NCBI GenBank assembly: GCA_902520195.1
Contig: CABYND010000003.1
Coordinates: forward strand, 62,001-126,000
DNA from: Halieaceae bacterium
GTDB lineage: Bacteria > Pseudomonadota > Gammaproteobacteria > Pseudomonadales > Halieaceae
Direction: 5' to 3'
DNA length: 64,000 nucleotides
This document shows, piece by piece, positions 16,673 to 26,494 of the stretch. Position 1 is the stretch's first letter. Each line of letters begins with the position of its first letter. Under the pieces are notes generated by a model. The model made no database searches. It had not been told where the DNA came from and saw only the letters and a list, made by a program, of their open reading frames with translations. The translations under genes and the position numbers were made by a program.

Positions 16673-18295
16673 ATGAGCAGCAACCATTCTGCAGACTACG
16701 ATGTGATCGCCGTTGGCGCGGGTTTTGCCGGCATATCGCTGAGCTACCACCTTCGAGAAGCGGGCTTTAACGTCAAGGTATTTGATCGGGCCAGCGATGT
16801 GGGCGGCACTTGGGCATGGAACAAATACCCCGGGGCAGCCACAGACAGCGAGTCCTATTACTACTGCTTAACCTTTTCAAAAGAGGTGCTGCAAGAGTGG
16901 TCCTGGAGCAAACGCTACTCGGGTTGGGAAGAGACACAAAACTACCTGAAATTTGTCATGGACAAGTTTTCACTCTGGCCCATGTTCCAACTGAACACCG
17001 AAGTCGAGAGCGCCGAGTTCGACAACGAAACCGGCCTATGGAATATCCGCACCCAGGGGGGAGAAACCCACACCGCCAAGTACTTTGTCAGCGCCATGGG
17101 CATGATTTCGCAGCCCGTGCTGCCCAACATTGCTGGACAGGACCGCTTTAATGGTCCGATCTTCCACTCCTCCCGATGGCCAGAAGGCCTCGACGTGGCA
17201 GGCAAGCGCGTCGGCATCATTGGTGCGGGTGCCACCACGGTACAAATGTTACCCGAGGTCGCGAAAACCGCCGCGCAGGTCACGGTATTCCAGCGCACAC
17301 CCAACTTTGTGCTGCCCGCTATGCAAAAGGACATGACGCCTGAGTGGGAAAAAGAGATCAAAGACAATTACGACGAAATCATCGCCAAAGCGCGCAACCA
17401 CATGTTCGGCATGGCCTTTGAGCAACCCCCGGGGCGCAATGCCGTCGATACCCCACCGGAAGAGGTCCAACGCATCTTTGAAGAGCACTGGAACGGCAGC
17501 TTCCGCTGGGTATTCGAAACCTTCGACGATCTGCTGGGTAGCGCCGAGGCGAACCAAATGGCCTCTGACTTCATCACCAGCAAAATCAAAGAGAAGGTCA
17601 GCGATCCCGAGCTGGCCGAGTTGCTGACACCCAAGGGCTATCCGCTCTTTGCAAAGCGCCCGCCTCTGGACCACGGTTACTACGAGGCCTATAACCGCGA
17701 CAACGTCAAGCTGGTCGACATCAAAGATCGTGAGCCGATCCAGGAGATCACCGAAACCGGCATTCAGACCAGCGAGAATCTGTTCGAGTTTGACATCATC
17801 GTATTGGCAACCGGCTTTCAGGCCTACACCGGAGCGCTGGAAGCGATCGACATTCGCGGCAGCGACGGGCACACGCTGCGCGAGAAGTGGGACGACGAAT
17901 CCAAGTCCATTATGGGCGTCTACGCCGCAGGCTACCCCAACTTCTTTATGATTACCGGCCCTCAGGCACCCTTCGCTAACCTGCCAACATCCATCGAGCA
18001 GAACGTAGCCTACATCGCGGACTGCATCCAAAAGATGGAGTCGGAGGGCTATGACCTCTTCCAGCCAAGCCAGGAAGCAGAAGACGAGTGGTCAGCGCAC
18101 ACTGCCGAAATTCACGAGCAAACGCTGATGGCCCAGGGAGATAAGGTGAACTCATGGATGATGGGCGCCAACCTCGAGAAGAGAAAGCCGCGGGTGCTAG
18201 TCTACTTTGGTGGCGCACACATCTACTACGACAAGTTGCGAGAGTCAGCAGACGGCGGCTTCCCGGAGCTGTCCTTCAGCAAAAGCGCTGCCTGA
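16673..18295 (+). CDS. Baeyer-Villiger-type flavin monooxygenase
   Basis: A 540-residue FAD/NADPH monooxygenase. The first Rossmann motif GAGFAG is at 15-20, and the Baeyer-Villiger fingerprint FNGPIFHSSRWP at 159-170 matches FxGxxxHxxxWP exactly. The second Rossmann motif GAGATT follows shortly, and VLATGFQA is present near residue 380. Such enzymes insert oxygen next to a ketone to give an ester or lactone, often on cyclic or steroidal ketones. The start at 16673 follows GGAGCAGGAG. It is divergent from the F420 operon and uses FAD, so F420 is not its cofactor; a functional link is unproven. Confidence 0.92.
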   Translation: MSSNHSADYDVIAVGAGFAGISLSYHLREAGFNVKVFDRASDVGGTWAWNKYPGAATDSESYYYCLTFSKEVLQEWSWSKRYSGWEETQNYLKFVMDKFSLWPMFQLNTEVESAEFDNETGLWNIRTQGGETHTAKYFVSAMGMISQPVLPNIAGQDRFNGPIFHSSRWPEGLDVAGKRVGIIGAGATTVQMLPEVAKTAAQVTVFQRTPNFVLPAMQKDMTPEWEKEIKDNYDEIIAKARNHMFGMAFEQPPGRNAVDTPPEEVQRIFEEHWNGSFRWVFETFDDLLGSAEANQMASDFITSKIKEKVSDPELAELLTPKGYPLFAKRPPLDHGYYEAYNRDNVKLVDIKDREPIQEITETGIQTSENLFEFDIIVLATGFQAYTGALEAIDIRGSDGHTLREKWDDESKSIMGVYAAGYPNFFMITGPQAPFANLPTSIEQNVAYIADCIQKMESEGYDLFQPSQEAEDEWSAHTAEIHEQTLMAQGDKVNSWMMGANLEKRKPRVLVYFGGAHIYYDKLRESADGGFPELSFSKSAA

Positions 18296-18300
18296 GGCAG

Positions 18301-19260
18301 TCAAGGCTGACCTCTGTACTCGGCGGCCAGTGCATTCACCAGGCGACCGAGCTCATCAGCCGGCAGACGGTCAATACCTGCCGCTGCCTGACGGCCACCA
18401 CCCGTTTCAAACTGTGAGCAGACAGTTTCTGCGCCCGTGCGTCGATCAAAAGGCGCTCTTACACTGACAAGAAAAGAATCGTCGTCGCGCTCGGTCAGCA
18501 CCGCGTGCGCTCGCCTAGGGAAAGCACGCACGAGGTCGTTGCTAAACACACCGCTGACACGTCGTGCCCACGTTGCATCAGGCAACTGATACACAGCAAA
18601 TGCTGGCTCCTCGACCACAGGTGTCAGCGCTGCAGACGCCGCGAGATCCTGTTGGTAGCCTTGCTGAAGCTGGCGAAAGGTCGGCGAATCGAGAAACGCC
18701 TGCGGCCGCTCTGCCTCGAACAAGCTCTCGTACAGGACGTTGGGGTGAAAGTGCAGGTCATCCAACGACAGCCCGTAGCCATTGTAGTTGATGCAGACGC
18801 CCAATTCCTTTAGCGCTGCAATATGCGACGCCTGAAACCCTGATTTATCGGCAAGGCGCTGGGCCGGCTCATCCAGATTGTCGCCAAAAGCACCCGTAAT
18901 CGCCCACTCAACCCGGGCACTGCGTAGACGCCCATTTACCAATAAAGTGGTGCACACCTCAGGGGCATCGCTGATAGTAGCGGTAAGATTGGGGTGATCG
19001 GGGATCTCACCGGCAGCGTGGTGATCAATGTAATCCACAACGACGCCTTTATCGAGTAACTGCCTGAGCGCGTTGCTATTTTTGATCATAGAGATATCGA
19101 GCACTGTTAGGGAGTCACCCGGCTCCGCGTGCGCCCTCTCCAACAAGGCAATATCGCGTTTGATGCCGGTAATGCGCGTCGAAACCAGCGGCTGTTCCAA
19201 CCGTAACTGCAGCAGCGCACAGATGCCGTCAGCGTCGCCATTAAACACGTCGTAATGCAT
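18301..19260 (-). CDS. DHH/DHHA1-family phosphoesterase-like protein
   Basis: A 319-residue protein. FNGDADGICA (residues 6-15), VLDIS and YIDHHAAGE (the DHH motif) provide a binuclear metal site. The C-terminal GGGRQAAAGID is the DHHA1 glycine motif. The family cleaves phosphodiester or oligonucleotide substrates (RecJ, NrnA, GdpP relatives), but length and motif spacing do not assign it to one subgroup. It ends 5 bp from the convergent monooxygenase gene. A housekeeping nuclease or nanoRNase role is plausible and unrelated to the neighbouring catabolic genes. Confidence 0.82.
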   Translation of the reverse strand: MHYDVFNGDADGICALLQLRLEQPLVSTRITGIKRDIALLERAHAEPGDSLTVLDISMIKNSNALRQLLDKGVVVDYIDHHAAGEIPDHPNLTATISDAPEVCTTLLVNGRLRSARVEWAITGAFGDNLDEPAQRLADKSGFQASHIAALKELGVCINYNGYGLSLDDLHFHPNVLYESLFEAERPQAFLDSPTFRQLQQGYQQDLAASAALTPVVEEPAFAVYQLPDATWARRVSGVFSNDLVRAFPRRAHAVLTERDDDSFLVSVRAPFDRRTGAETVCSQFETGGGRQAAAGIDRLPADELGRLVNALAAEYRGQP

Positions 19261-19360
19261 GGGCGAAGTCTAATTGGAACTCTCCGTCTTTGCCTAATCA
19301 CTTAGCGCGCGAGGAGCAACCCGAGTATTCTCTTGAGTCGGATTGAATTAGGGGGATGTG

Positions 19361-20116
19361 ATGGAGCTGTCTCTGAAAGGCAAAAAAATACTGATCACCG
19401 GCGCAGGCGCCGGCATTGGCCTAGCTTGTGCAGAGGCGTTTGTGACTGCCGGCGCGGATGTCGCCATTTGTGACGTGGAACAGGCGCGACTGGATGAAGC
19501 ACTGGCATCGCTCACCGCCATTGGCGGGGCCCACTATTGCCAGCTGTGTGACGTGGCCAAGGCCGATGCGGTAGAAGACTTCTTCGCGAACAGCGTGAGA
19601 GCGCTGGGGGCACTGGATATTGTGCTCAACAACGCAGGCGTCGGCTCGCCGCTGGTGCCGCTAGAGGAGACCGACGAGGCTGATTACGATCGACTCATGG
19701 GCATTAATCTCAAGGGGGTTTGGCTCTGCATGCGCGAGAGCCTCAAGGTAATGTCGCCTGCCGGCTCAGGGCACATCATCAACATGGCCTCGGCGCTGAG
19801 CAAAACCACCTTCCCCGGTGCGGGACTATATGTCGCCTCAAAGTATGCCGTGGGCGGCCTGACTCGCAACACGGCGGTGGAATATGGTAAGTCCGGCATC
19901 CGCATCAATGCGATTTGCCCGGGCTTTATCGAAACGCCACTGCTTAGGGAGTCCGTCCCAGAGGAAGATCGCGCGCACCTTGCAAGCCGTCACCCGATGA
20001 ATCGCCTAGGCACGCCAGAAGATGTTGCCAAGGCTGCCATTTGGCTGGCGAGTGAAGCGTCGAGCTTTGTCACCGGCATGTTGTTCTCGGTAGACGGTGG
20101 CTGGACGGCGATTTAA
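19361..20116 (+). CDS. Short-chain dehydrogenase (SDR)
   Basis: A 251-residue classical SDR with TGAGAGIG, NNAG, a Ser in NMASALS exactly 13 residues before Tyr, and LYVASKYAVGG with the catalytic Tyr/Lys. It ends FSVDGGWTAI, the usual SDR C-terminus. The ATG at 19361 follows GGGGGA; a GTG one codon upstream is unlikely. It probably oxidises a hydroxy substrate with NAD. It is the last gene before composition shifts to lower G+C and before a gene-poor 391-bp stretch. Confidence 0.9.
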   Translation: MELSLKGKKILITGAGAGIGLACAEAFVTAGADVAICDVEQARLDEALASLTAIGGAHYCQLCDVAKADAVEDFFANSVRALGALDIVLNNAGVGSPLVPLEETDEADYDRLMGINLKGVWLCMRESLKVMSPAGSGHIINMASALSKTTFPGAGLYVASKYAVGGLTRNTAVEYGKSGIRINAICPGFIETPLLRESVPEEDRAHLASRHPMNRLGTPEDVAKAAIWLASEASSFVTGMLFSVDGGWTAI

Positions 20117-20507
20117 TCAACTGCGGGCTAACACCGAAGACGCTTTGCTGTCACGTCTGCGCATAATAGCACTCCCGCCATGATAACCTTGTGAGCAGAA
20201 TTACAAATTGCCCACCGCTCGGAAATCACCTCAACAGGCCATTTTAAGCCTCCACCTCGAGGCGAATTTAGGATCATTTTGAACTGAGAAACATGCTGCC
20301 ACGTCCTCGACCGCGTCGAGATCTCGCAGCAACCTCTCTTTCTCCTTACTTAAGTCGCACAACCTAAATGCTTATTATGTTGGATACGGCACTACACGCC
20401 GCTGGAGACGTAATATTTGCTGGTGTCCCCTACAAACCAAATTTGTGCTGCCACACTTGTGCACTCCACAGAGCCAGAGCAAAGCCTTGGCAAATCTGCC
20501 AAAACGC
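20117..20507. other. Gene-free 391-bp stretch at the island edge
   Basis: No convincing coding frame on either strand. On the minus strand two similar words occur about 38 bp apart: CAAAATGATCC near 20274 and TAAAATGGCC near 20238. Repeats of this kind are found at the ends of IS21-type elements, but no terminal dinucleotide, transposase remnant or target duplication was identified. It marks the change to lower G+C sequence. Confidence 0.3.
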
Positions 20508-22892
20508 TCAGAAGTCTTTTGTAAATCTCACTCCCCACTGGCGCGGCATGCCGTCTACCGCCATGTTTGATGAATTCACAGCCTCCCTATACTGCTCATA
20601 TTCTTCATCGAACACGTTTTGCGCAAATAGTGTCAATTCCCAGCTATCAATGTTAGCCAATGTAAGTCGCAGGTTTGCTATCCAGTATGAACCCACATCA
20701 AGCAAACCGGTTTCTGTAGCATCCACCGCTCCCACATACGTGTCACCTGTGAGAGTCTCGCTTTGGTAGGAGTAATCAAACGTTGCGCTGGCGATATAAC
20801 CAGCCCCAAGCTGTTCCAACGTCCATTCGTAATTTATCGCACCGTAATATTGCCACTCAGGAAACCCAATATCTTGGCCCGCTGAGTCATTGTAGACAGG
20901 AGTAAAAAATCCATCCCAGTCCTCGCTGAGAGTTTGGGCTCTAGTTGCGGTCTGGTTTACCCGACTGAAAGTTGTGTACTCACCATGACTGTAGCCGAGG
21001 TTCTGGATTATCGTTAATCCGTCCATGGGCGCCCACAAAACTTCCGCCTCAAAACCATAAATCTCAGTTTCGGGCGCATTTACAATTGCCAAAATTGGCC
21101 CTATCAATGGATCTACAATGGCGTCGACCACTTGTTGATCTTCATAATCGTAAAAGTACACCGAAGCATTGAGTCGGAAAGTGTCGTCTATTTGCCCCTT
21201 GGCACCGACCTCAAATGCATTGAGGTACTCTGCTTTGTTGGGTGCAAAAGTTGCTCTGTTTGAGGCAGCGTTATCGGCAAAACCACCGGATTTGAAGCCT
21301 CTGGAGAAACTAGCATATAGCAACCAATCGTCACTCATTTGGTAATTCAGCCCAAGCTTTCCCGAGAAGTCGTCATAAGTAGCCGAGTCTGCGTAACCTC
21401 CAGGCGGACCAGGTTGACAGTCAGCGGGGTTGCCCGTCGCAAAACAAGCAAAATTTGCCCCCGTTAATGTGTCACCGGGTGTCGTAAGTGTGGGCCCAGG
21501 ACGAAAACCAGTAATAGCGGCGACCAGTCCTGATCCATCACCTGCCTGAAAAGTACCTTGCTGCGTTTGACTTCTGGTCTCATCCGTAAACCTGAGACCT
21601 GCGATCAGTGCCAACTCATCTGTCAAAGCAAACTCAATGTGCCCGAATACAGCCCAAACATCGCGCTTCTGAGTAGGGTTTTGCATTCCAATTCCAGGGT
21701 AAGTTGTCTCGTCGCGCGCATCGAAAGCACTGAGCTGAACCGTTGTGTCGTCGGCATAGCTCGCACCAAGCAGCCAACTGAGGTCAGACTCATCGTCAGA
21801 GGCTAGCCTTAACTCAGTTGACCAAGCCTCTATATCACTCTGAAAAATATAATTAAAATACTTAAAATTGGAGCCATCAGGGTCGATCATATCTGACCGG
21901 GCGAAATCCTCGTAGCCCGTTATAGAGGTCAACGTCATGCCGCCCAAGTCCCAATCTAAACGCAGTGAAGCGCCGGTGCTCTCGCGATCTACGAACGGAT
22001 CTCTGTCTGGGTAAAAAACATCTGGGCCATAACCCACTGAATTGGATTGTGTGGTGCCCGGTATAAGTTGCGAGGGGTCACCCAACAGCCAAAACCCCAG
22101 CCCCCAAGTCGTTGTAAGCGGTCTAGCCGCAAGAGCATCGGATTCATTCACGGTGTGATGAGCGGACAGAATAGCTGTCGCTTCATCAGACAGATCAAAT
22201 TCAAGCGTCCCTCGTATTCCCCATTTCTCGGCCTCTCCCAATTTCTCACCAGTGAAGCTGTTTGTTTGAAAGCCTTCACCTCGCTCTAATCGAGAATATG
22301 CTAATCGCCCGCGAACAGAGTCTGATAGCGCACCGCTAACGTAGCCCTCAGCTTTAGTATGTTCGAAACGCCCAGCTTCCAGCGATATGGAGGCTTCGAA
22401 GTCTTCTGTGGGTTTGCCGGTTATGAAATTTATAGTGCCGCCAGTAGTATTTAGCCCAAACAAATCTCCCTGAGGTCCTCGCAAGACTTCAACACGTTCT
22501 AAATCGAAAAGGTAATTCAGTCCTACAATTGGATAAGGATACGGTATCTCATTGACATGAATGGCTACCGGAGAGCTCGAAACGGTAGTGGGATCCGTTT
22601 GAAAACCCACCCCGCGCAGCGAGAACCTCGGGACAGCCCCCCCCTTCCCCGAGCCCGCCTGAATTCTAAGATTTGGCACGATCTCATCTAAGTTCGTAAT
22701 GTCATCAATGCCACGATCTCGCAGATCTTTTCCGGAAAATGCTGAGATTGAAATTCCTACGTCCTGCATCGACTCTGCTCTCTTCTGAGCAGTAACCACT
22801 ACTTCCTCGAGTTGCGCACTAGTTGTTGTCGCACCAGTCGTCACAACAATGGCAACCGTAACTGCTAAAACACCACCACAACGCTTCTTCAT
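20508..22892 (-). CDS. TonB-dependent outer-membrane receptor
   Basis: A 794-residue receptor. A signal peptide (about 1-25, ending TTSA) and the TonB box LEEVVVTAQKR are followed by a plug with VEVLRGPQGDLFGLNTTGG and a beta-barrel ending WGVRFTKDF with the terminal aromatic. I chose the ATG at 22892, which begins MKKRCGG and has GGAGCAGGAT upstream, over one 14 codons earlier. It resembles receptors found with xenobiotic and terpenoid catabolic genes rather than siderophore clusters. It is divergent from the amidase operon across 186 bp containing two perfect palindromes, so both may share control. Confidence 0.92.
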   Translation of the reverse strand: MKKRCGGVLAVTVAIVVTTGATTTSAQLEEVVVTAQKRAESMQDVGISISAFSGKDLRDRGIDDITNLDEIVPNLRIQAGSGKGGAVPRFSLRGVGFQTDPTTVSSSPVAIHVNEIPYPYPIVGLNYLFDLERVEVLRGPQGDLFGLNTTGGTINFITGKPTEDFEASISLEAGRFEHTKAEGYVSGALSDSVRGRLAYSRLERGEGFQTNSFTGEKLGEAEKWGIRGTLEFDLSDEATAILSAHHTVNESDALAARPLTTTWGLGFWLLGDPSQLIPGTTQSNSVGYGPDVFYPDRDPFVDRESTGASLRLDWDLGGMTLTSITGYEDFARSDMIDPDGSNFKYFNYIFQSDIEAWSTELRLASDDESDLSWLLGASYADDTTVQLSAFDARDETTYPGIGMQNPTQKRDVWAVFGHIEFALTDELALIAGLRFTDETRSQTQQGTFQAGDGSGLVAAITGFRPGPTLTTPGDTLTGANFACFATGNPADCQPGPPGGYADSATYDDFSGKLGLNYQMSDDWLLYASFSRGFKSGGFADNAASNRATFAPNKAEYLNAFEVGAKGQIDDTFRLNASVYFYDYEDQQVVDAIVDPLIGPILAIVNAPETEIYGFEAEVLWAPMDGLTIIQNLGYSHGEYTTFSRVNQTATRAQTLSEDWDGFFTPVYNDSAGQDIGFPEWQYYGAINYEWTLEQLGAGYIASATFDYSYQSETLTGDTYVGAVDATETGLLDVGSYWIANLRLTLANIDSWELTLFAQNVFDEEYEQYREAVNSSNMAVDGMPRQWGVRFTKDF

Positions 22893-22945
22893 AATTATAT
22901 CCTGCTCCGGAAGCTTAAGCTGCGAGTCTAACAAAACTTAAAAAA

Positions 22946-22980
22946 ATTGCGCAATATTACAAGGGAGTGCTTCTAGAAGC
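22946..22980. promoter_or_regulatory. Two perfect palindromes between divergent receptor and amidase operon
   Basis: ATTGCGCAAT (22946-22955) and GCTTCTAGAAGC (22969-22980) are both perfect inverted repeats in the 186-bp gap between two divergent transcription units. They could bind a dimeric regulator. No regulator gene lies next to them, so this is a position-based suggestion only. Confidence 0.35.
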
Positions 22981-23078
22981 TGATCACTTGTCTTGTAGAG
23001 AGTCATACGTCGTTGCTCGCTTATCGTTTTCTGTTGTACTAGACTGAACGGAAAGACAACACTCGCGAACCTTTGTCT

Positions 23079-24524
23079 ATGAAGGAATACGGGAATTACG
23101 ATGCTATAGGTTTAGCTTATCTAGTTCAGTCTAAAGAAGTCTCGCCCCTCGAGTTGTTGGACGCGGCCATCAACAGAGTGGAAGCATTTGACAGCGACAT
23201 AAATGCAGTCATCACAGAGATGTACGACCTTGCCAGGCGGTCGATAGCGGATGGTTTGCCAGAGGGACCACTTGCCGGGGTGCCCTTTCTTCTCAAAGAC
23301 ATTAGGGCAGCTTACGCTGGTGTACCCACAAGTTCCGGCAGTGCGTTTTTAAAAGACTATATCCCTGATCATGACTCAACTCTGGTCTCCAAGTACAAGG
23401 AATCAGGGCTTGTGATCTTTGGAAAAACCAACACTCCGGAATTCGCTTGCTGCCCAAGCACCGAAGGAGCGTTATTCGGAGCGACCAAAAACCCATGGAA
23501 TACACAGCTGAGCGCTGGTGGCTCCAGCGGGGGGTCTGCTGCAGCAGTGGCTGCAGGCTACGTCCCAGCTGCTCATGGATCTGATGGCGGCGGTTCTATC
23601 CGTATACCTGCTTCTTGCTGCGGAATTTTTGGTTTCAAACCCTCCCGTGGTTTGATCGCCGCCGGTCCCGACTTAGGCGAGGCGTGGAATGGATTGAGTA
23701 CTGAAAACTCGCTTACTCGAAGCGTGCGCGATTGCGCGCTCTTTATGGATATTGGAAGCGGTCGCTCAATCGGAGATCCTTACAATGGACCCGAGTTCGA
23801 AACCTCTTTGGTCGAGCTATCGTCACAGGCACCGGGACCTCTAAAGATCGCTGTTCAAACGAAAGCCCCAAATGGGGCGCCGGTGCATCAAGATTGCATG
23901 AAGGCAGTCAATGAAACGGTCACGCTGTTAACCGATTTGGGTCACCACGTTGAGGAGGCAAGTCCCGAATACGACTCTAGTGCAGTGGCTAGTGCGTATA
24001 CACTGATTATTGCGGCCAACGTTCAGGCCGCCATCGACACCCACGCGGCAACGATTGGCAGAAAACCAGAACCATCGGAGATTGAGCCCATAATCAAGTT
24101 CCTAGCAGCAATAGGTCACCAAAAAACAGCGTCTGAGCTGGCGCATGCTATTTGGACCATGCATAGAGCGGGAAGAGATGTTGGTTATTTTTTCTCTAAA
24201 TACGACGCGTTAGTCTCTCCAGTTGTAGCCACACCACCACCAGTCTTAGGCACCCTTGACACTAGTTCTAATGATGTAGACGCGTATCTACAGGCAGTCT
24301 TCAACTTCATTCCTTTTACCGCAATATCTAATCAGGCTGGCATTCCATCCATGTCAGTGCCATTACACTGGAATGATCAGAATGTGCCCATCGGCGTGCA
24401 CTTTATGGCGGGGTACGGCAAAGACGATAAGTTGTTGCAGCTTGCATCTCAGCTCGAAACGGCTCAACCCTGGGGCTCTCGGCGACCTCAACTAAACAAA
24501 AAGGGACCAGAAAATGAGATTTAG
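23079..24524 (+). CDS. Amidase-signature hydrolase
   Basis: A 481-residue amidase-signature enzyme that hydrolyses a C-N amide bond. The Ser-Ser-Lys triad is visible: Lys73 in LLKDI, the GGSSGGS block at 147-153 and the nucleophile Ser173 in [13 protein letters not shown] chose the ATG at 23079 (MKEYGNY) over a TTG two codons earlier. The next gene begins inside its last codons. It leads a five-gene operon with a luciferase-like oxidoreductase, an aspartoacylase-like protein, an unknown protein and an aldehyde dehydrogenase, which suggests stepwise breakdown of an amide- or lactam-containing compound. The substrate is unknown. Confidence 0.92.
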   Translation: MKEYGNYDAIGLAYLVQSKEVSPLELLDAAINRVEAFDSDINAVITEMYDLARRSIADGLPEGPLAGVPFLLKDIRAAYAGVPTSSGSAFLKDYIPDHDSTLVSKYKESGLVIFGKTNTPEFACCPSTEGALFGATKNPWNTQLSAGGSSGGSAAAVAAGYVPAAHGSDGGGSIRIPASCCGIFGFKPSRGLIAAGPDLGEAWNGLSTENSLTRSVRDCALFMDIGSGRSIGDPYNGPEFETSLVELSSQAPGPLKIAVQTKAPNGAPVHQDCMKAVNETVTLLTDLGHHVEEASPEYDSSAVASAYTLIIAANVQAAIDTHAATIGRKPEPSEIEPIIKFLAAIGHQKTASELAHAIWTMHRAGRDVGYFFSKYDALVSPVVATPPPVLGTLDTSSNDVDAYLQAVFNFIPFTAISNQAGIPSMSVPLHWNDQNVPIGVHFMAGYGKDDKLLQLASQLETAQPWGSRRPQLNKKGPENEI

Positions 24525-25533
24525 TATCGCACCCGCCATGCAAAAGCTTGTTGATGGAAAGCGAAGCCTGGATATCCCTGGTTTCTTAGCGGAATGTCAA
24601 ACGGCTGAGAGATATAATTTTTTTGGGGCTTACTCCGGAGAGAAGCACCAAGGTGATACAAGTTACACTACAAACGCGCTTTTGCCTTGCATCCTGGGCC
24701 TATCTGAGACAGAAAACCTCAAGTTTGGAACCTCCGTAACGGTGCTCCCAACCCAACATCCAGTAAGGATCGCCGAGGATGCCTGTTTAGTAGACGCCAT
24801 GTTTCCCGGCAGATTCAGATTAACTGTGGGCATTGGTTATTTTCAAGGTGACTTTGATCCGTTTGGTGTCTCTTTACGAGAGCGCAAGATTAGGATGGAT
24901 ATTGGTATGGAAGTCATTGAGGCACATCGTCACGGACGCAAAATGGAAATCCCCGATCCCTGGGCAGGCACTGTTCCACCCAGAGACGCTGCACTCGGAG
25001 AAGACAATTTGGAAGTTTTTATCGGAGCTTGGTCAGTGCCTGGTGTAAAGCGCGCAGCAAGGACCGCGGATGGCTGGATTACCGATCCCATTCGCAGTGG
25101 TAAATGGATCAGCCACCTCGCAAAAGTGTATCGCGATGAATGCGAAGCACTTGGGAAAAAGCCTCGCATAGTGCTTTTCCGGGAAGCCTGGATAGATAAG
25201 ACAGACGCTGCGGCTGAGAAAGCTTACGGTCCGCATGTGCTGGGTTACTCAAAAGTCTATTTTGATCGCGGTAATGCTTACCATGAAGACTATGATCCGT
25301 GGCTGAGAGATGTACCCACTTCTAACGATCTTAAGCTCCACCATGTTTTGCCCGACAGGGTACTCTGTGGTGGCACTCAGACTTGGTTAAATCAAATCGG
25401 AGAGTGGGTAGAAGAACTGCAGCCTGAAGAGTTGATGATAAGGATGCGGCATTTTCAGGGCCCAGATTTGAGTTCAACGCTTGACGCCATTTCTCAGGTG
25501 GGTGAAGAGGTTATGCCTGTTTACGCAAAATGA
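24514..25533 (+). CDS. Luciferase-like (LLM) flavin/F420-dependent oxidoreductase
   Basis: A 339-residue TIM-barrel protein of the bacterial luciferase-like family: N-terminal FSIAPAM, TSVTVLPTQHPVRIAEDACLVDAMFPGRF and VGIGYFQGDF. Members use FMNH2 with oxygen as monooxygenases or F420 as hydride carrier. Sequence alone does not settle which, but the same genome fragment encodes a full F420 pathway. AAGGGA precedes the ATG, which overlaps the amidase gene by 11 bp; its own stop overlaps the next start by 4 bp. The tight coupling points to consecutive steps on one substrate. Confidence 0.9.
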   Translation: MRFSIAPAMQKLVDGKRSLDIPGFLAECQTAERYNFFGAYSGEKHQGDTSYTTNALLPCILGLSETENLKFGTSVTVLPTQHPVRIAEDACLVDAMFPGRFRLTVGIGYFQGDFDPFGVSLRERKIRMDIGMEVIEAHRHGRKMEIPDPWAGTVPPRDAALGEDNLEVFIGAWSVPGVKRAARTADGWITDPIRSGKWISHLAKVYRDECEALGKKPRIVLFREAWIDKTDAAAEKAYGPHVLGYSKVYFDRGNAYHEDYDPWLRDVPTSNDLKLHHVLPDRVLCGGTQTWLNQIGEWVEELQPEELMIRMRHFQGPDLSSTLDAISQVGEEVMPVYAK

Positions 25534-26459
25534 CCACGCTAGCAACTTTTGATAGGAGTATTGGATGCAGGGCTGACGGCACCCCCTATAACGTCCGCTT
25601 TCTGGTTTTAGAGGGCAAATCAACTGGAGCCACAACGGTATTTGTTGCGGGATTGTTTGGCGATAAGCCCCTGGCCACATTGGCTCTGTGGCGTTTAGCC
25701 AAACGCTTGTGCGAAGAAGATGAACTTCATGGCAAGGTTGTGCTGTGCCCTGCCGCGAATCCGTTTGCGTTGGACACTGGCACAAGAGTGAGCCCTGATC
25801 ATCTCTATCTCAACAGATCATTTCCGGGAAAAAGTGATGGACCTCTCACTGGGCAAATAGCGCTCGAAGTTTTGCAAACCGTACTTAATGAATCAGACTG
25901 CGTGGTTGATTTGCACTCTGGTACTCCACAAATGTCATTGTGGTACACCTATGATTACGGGAATTTAGAGTTATCATCATCATTTGGTTTCACACCAGTG
26001 ATAACTGGTTTAGCCCAACCTGGACAGCTATCAAAGGCAGTTGTAGACGCCGGCGGCAAATCAATGCTTGTGGAGTTTGGTGGTGGTAGTCTTTCTGACT
26101 GTGAGGTCGGGGTAAACGGTTGCATGAACGTCTTAAAGTACCGAGGACAATTGCGTGGAGCAATTTCGGGACCAAAAAAGGTACCTTTGATTGAGGGAAC
26201 AGATGTCTCGCTTTACCAACCATCAACGACCGGCATGTTGATTTCAACCCATCCAACTGCGGCTGTAGGTCAGACCATTAATACGGGCACCATAGCGACC
26301 CTTCTGTGTCCAGGCACTGGGCAGCAGCTAGAGGAATTTGAATCAAAACGCGAGGGCGCCTTATTGTTACTCGCTAACGCATCTCCAGCTATGATGGCCG
26401 CTGGTGACTTCGGTGCCGCTATTGGCTACCCAAGTAAAAATATTACAGTGCCTAGCTGA
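25530..26459 (+). CDS. Aspartoacylase/succinylglutamate desuccinylase-like protein with altered zinc site
   Basis: A 309-residue protein with the M14-like fold of AstE/aspartoacylase: CPAANPFALDTGTR, YLNRSFPG, VVDLHSG (His129) and LVEFGGG near the end of the catalytic domain. The normal zinc motif GxHGxE is here GLFGDK (41-46), so the ligand His is Phe43 and the ligand Glu is Lys46; only the third ligand, His129, remains. The usual DLNR is YLNR. Hydrolysis by the standard zinc mechanism is therefore doubtful. The start overlaps the LLM stop (ATGA). It could be a non-zinc hydrolase, a binding protein or an enzyme using another mechanism. Confidence 0.78.
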   Translation: MTTLATFDRSIGCRADGTPYNVRFLVLEGKSTGATTVFVAGLFGDKPLATLALWRLAKRLCEEDELHGKVVLCPAANPFALDTGTRVSPDHLYLNRSFPGKSDGPLTGQIALEVLQTVLNESDCVVDLHSGTPQMSLWYTYDYGNLELSSSFGFTPVITGLAQPGQLSKAVVDAGGKSMLVEFGGGSLSDCEVGVNGCMNVLKYRGQLRGAISGPKKVPLIEGTDVSLYQPSTTGMLISTHPTAAVGQTINTGTIATLLCPGTGQQLEEFESKREGALLLLANASPAMMAAGDFGAAIGYPSKNITVPS

Positions 26460-26494
26460 AAGGGCCTTAGTTAACCAGAATCAGAAACAAAGAC

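Noticed and set aside
17249-18031. 260-codon minus-strand frame inside the Baeyer-Villiger gene
   Set aside because: Antisense to a well-conserved flavoprotein with complete motifs; no ribosome-binding site or domain.
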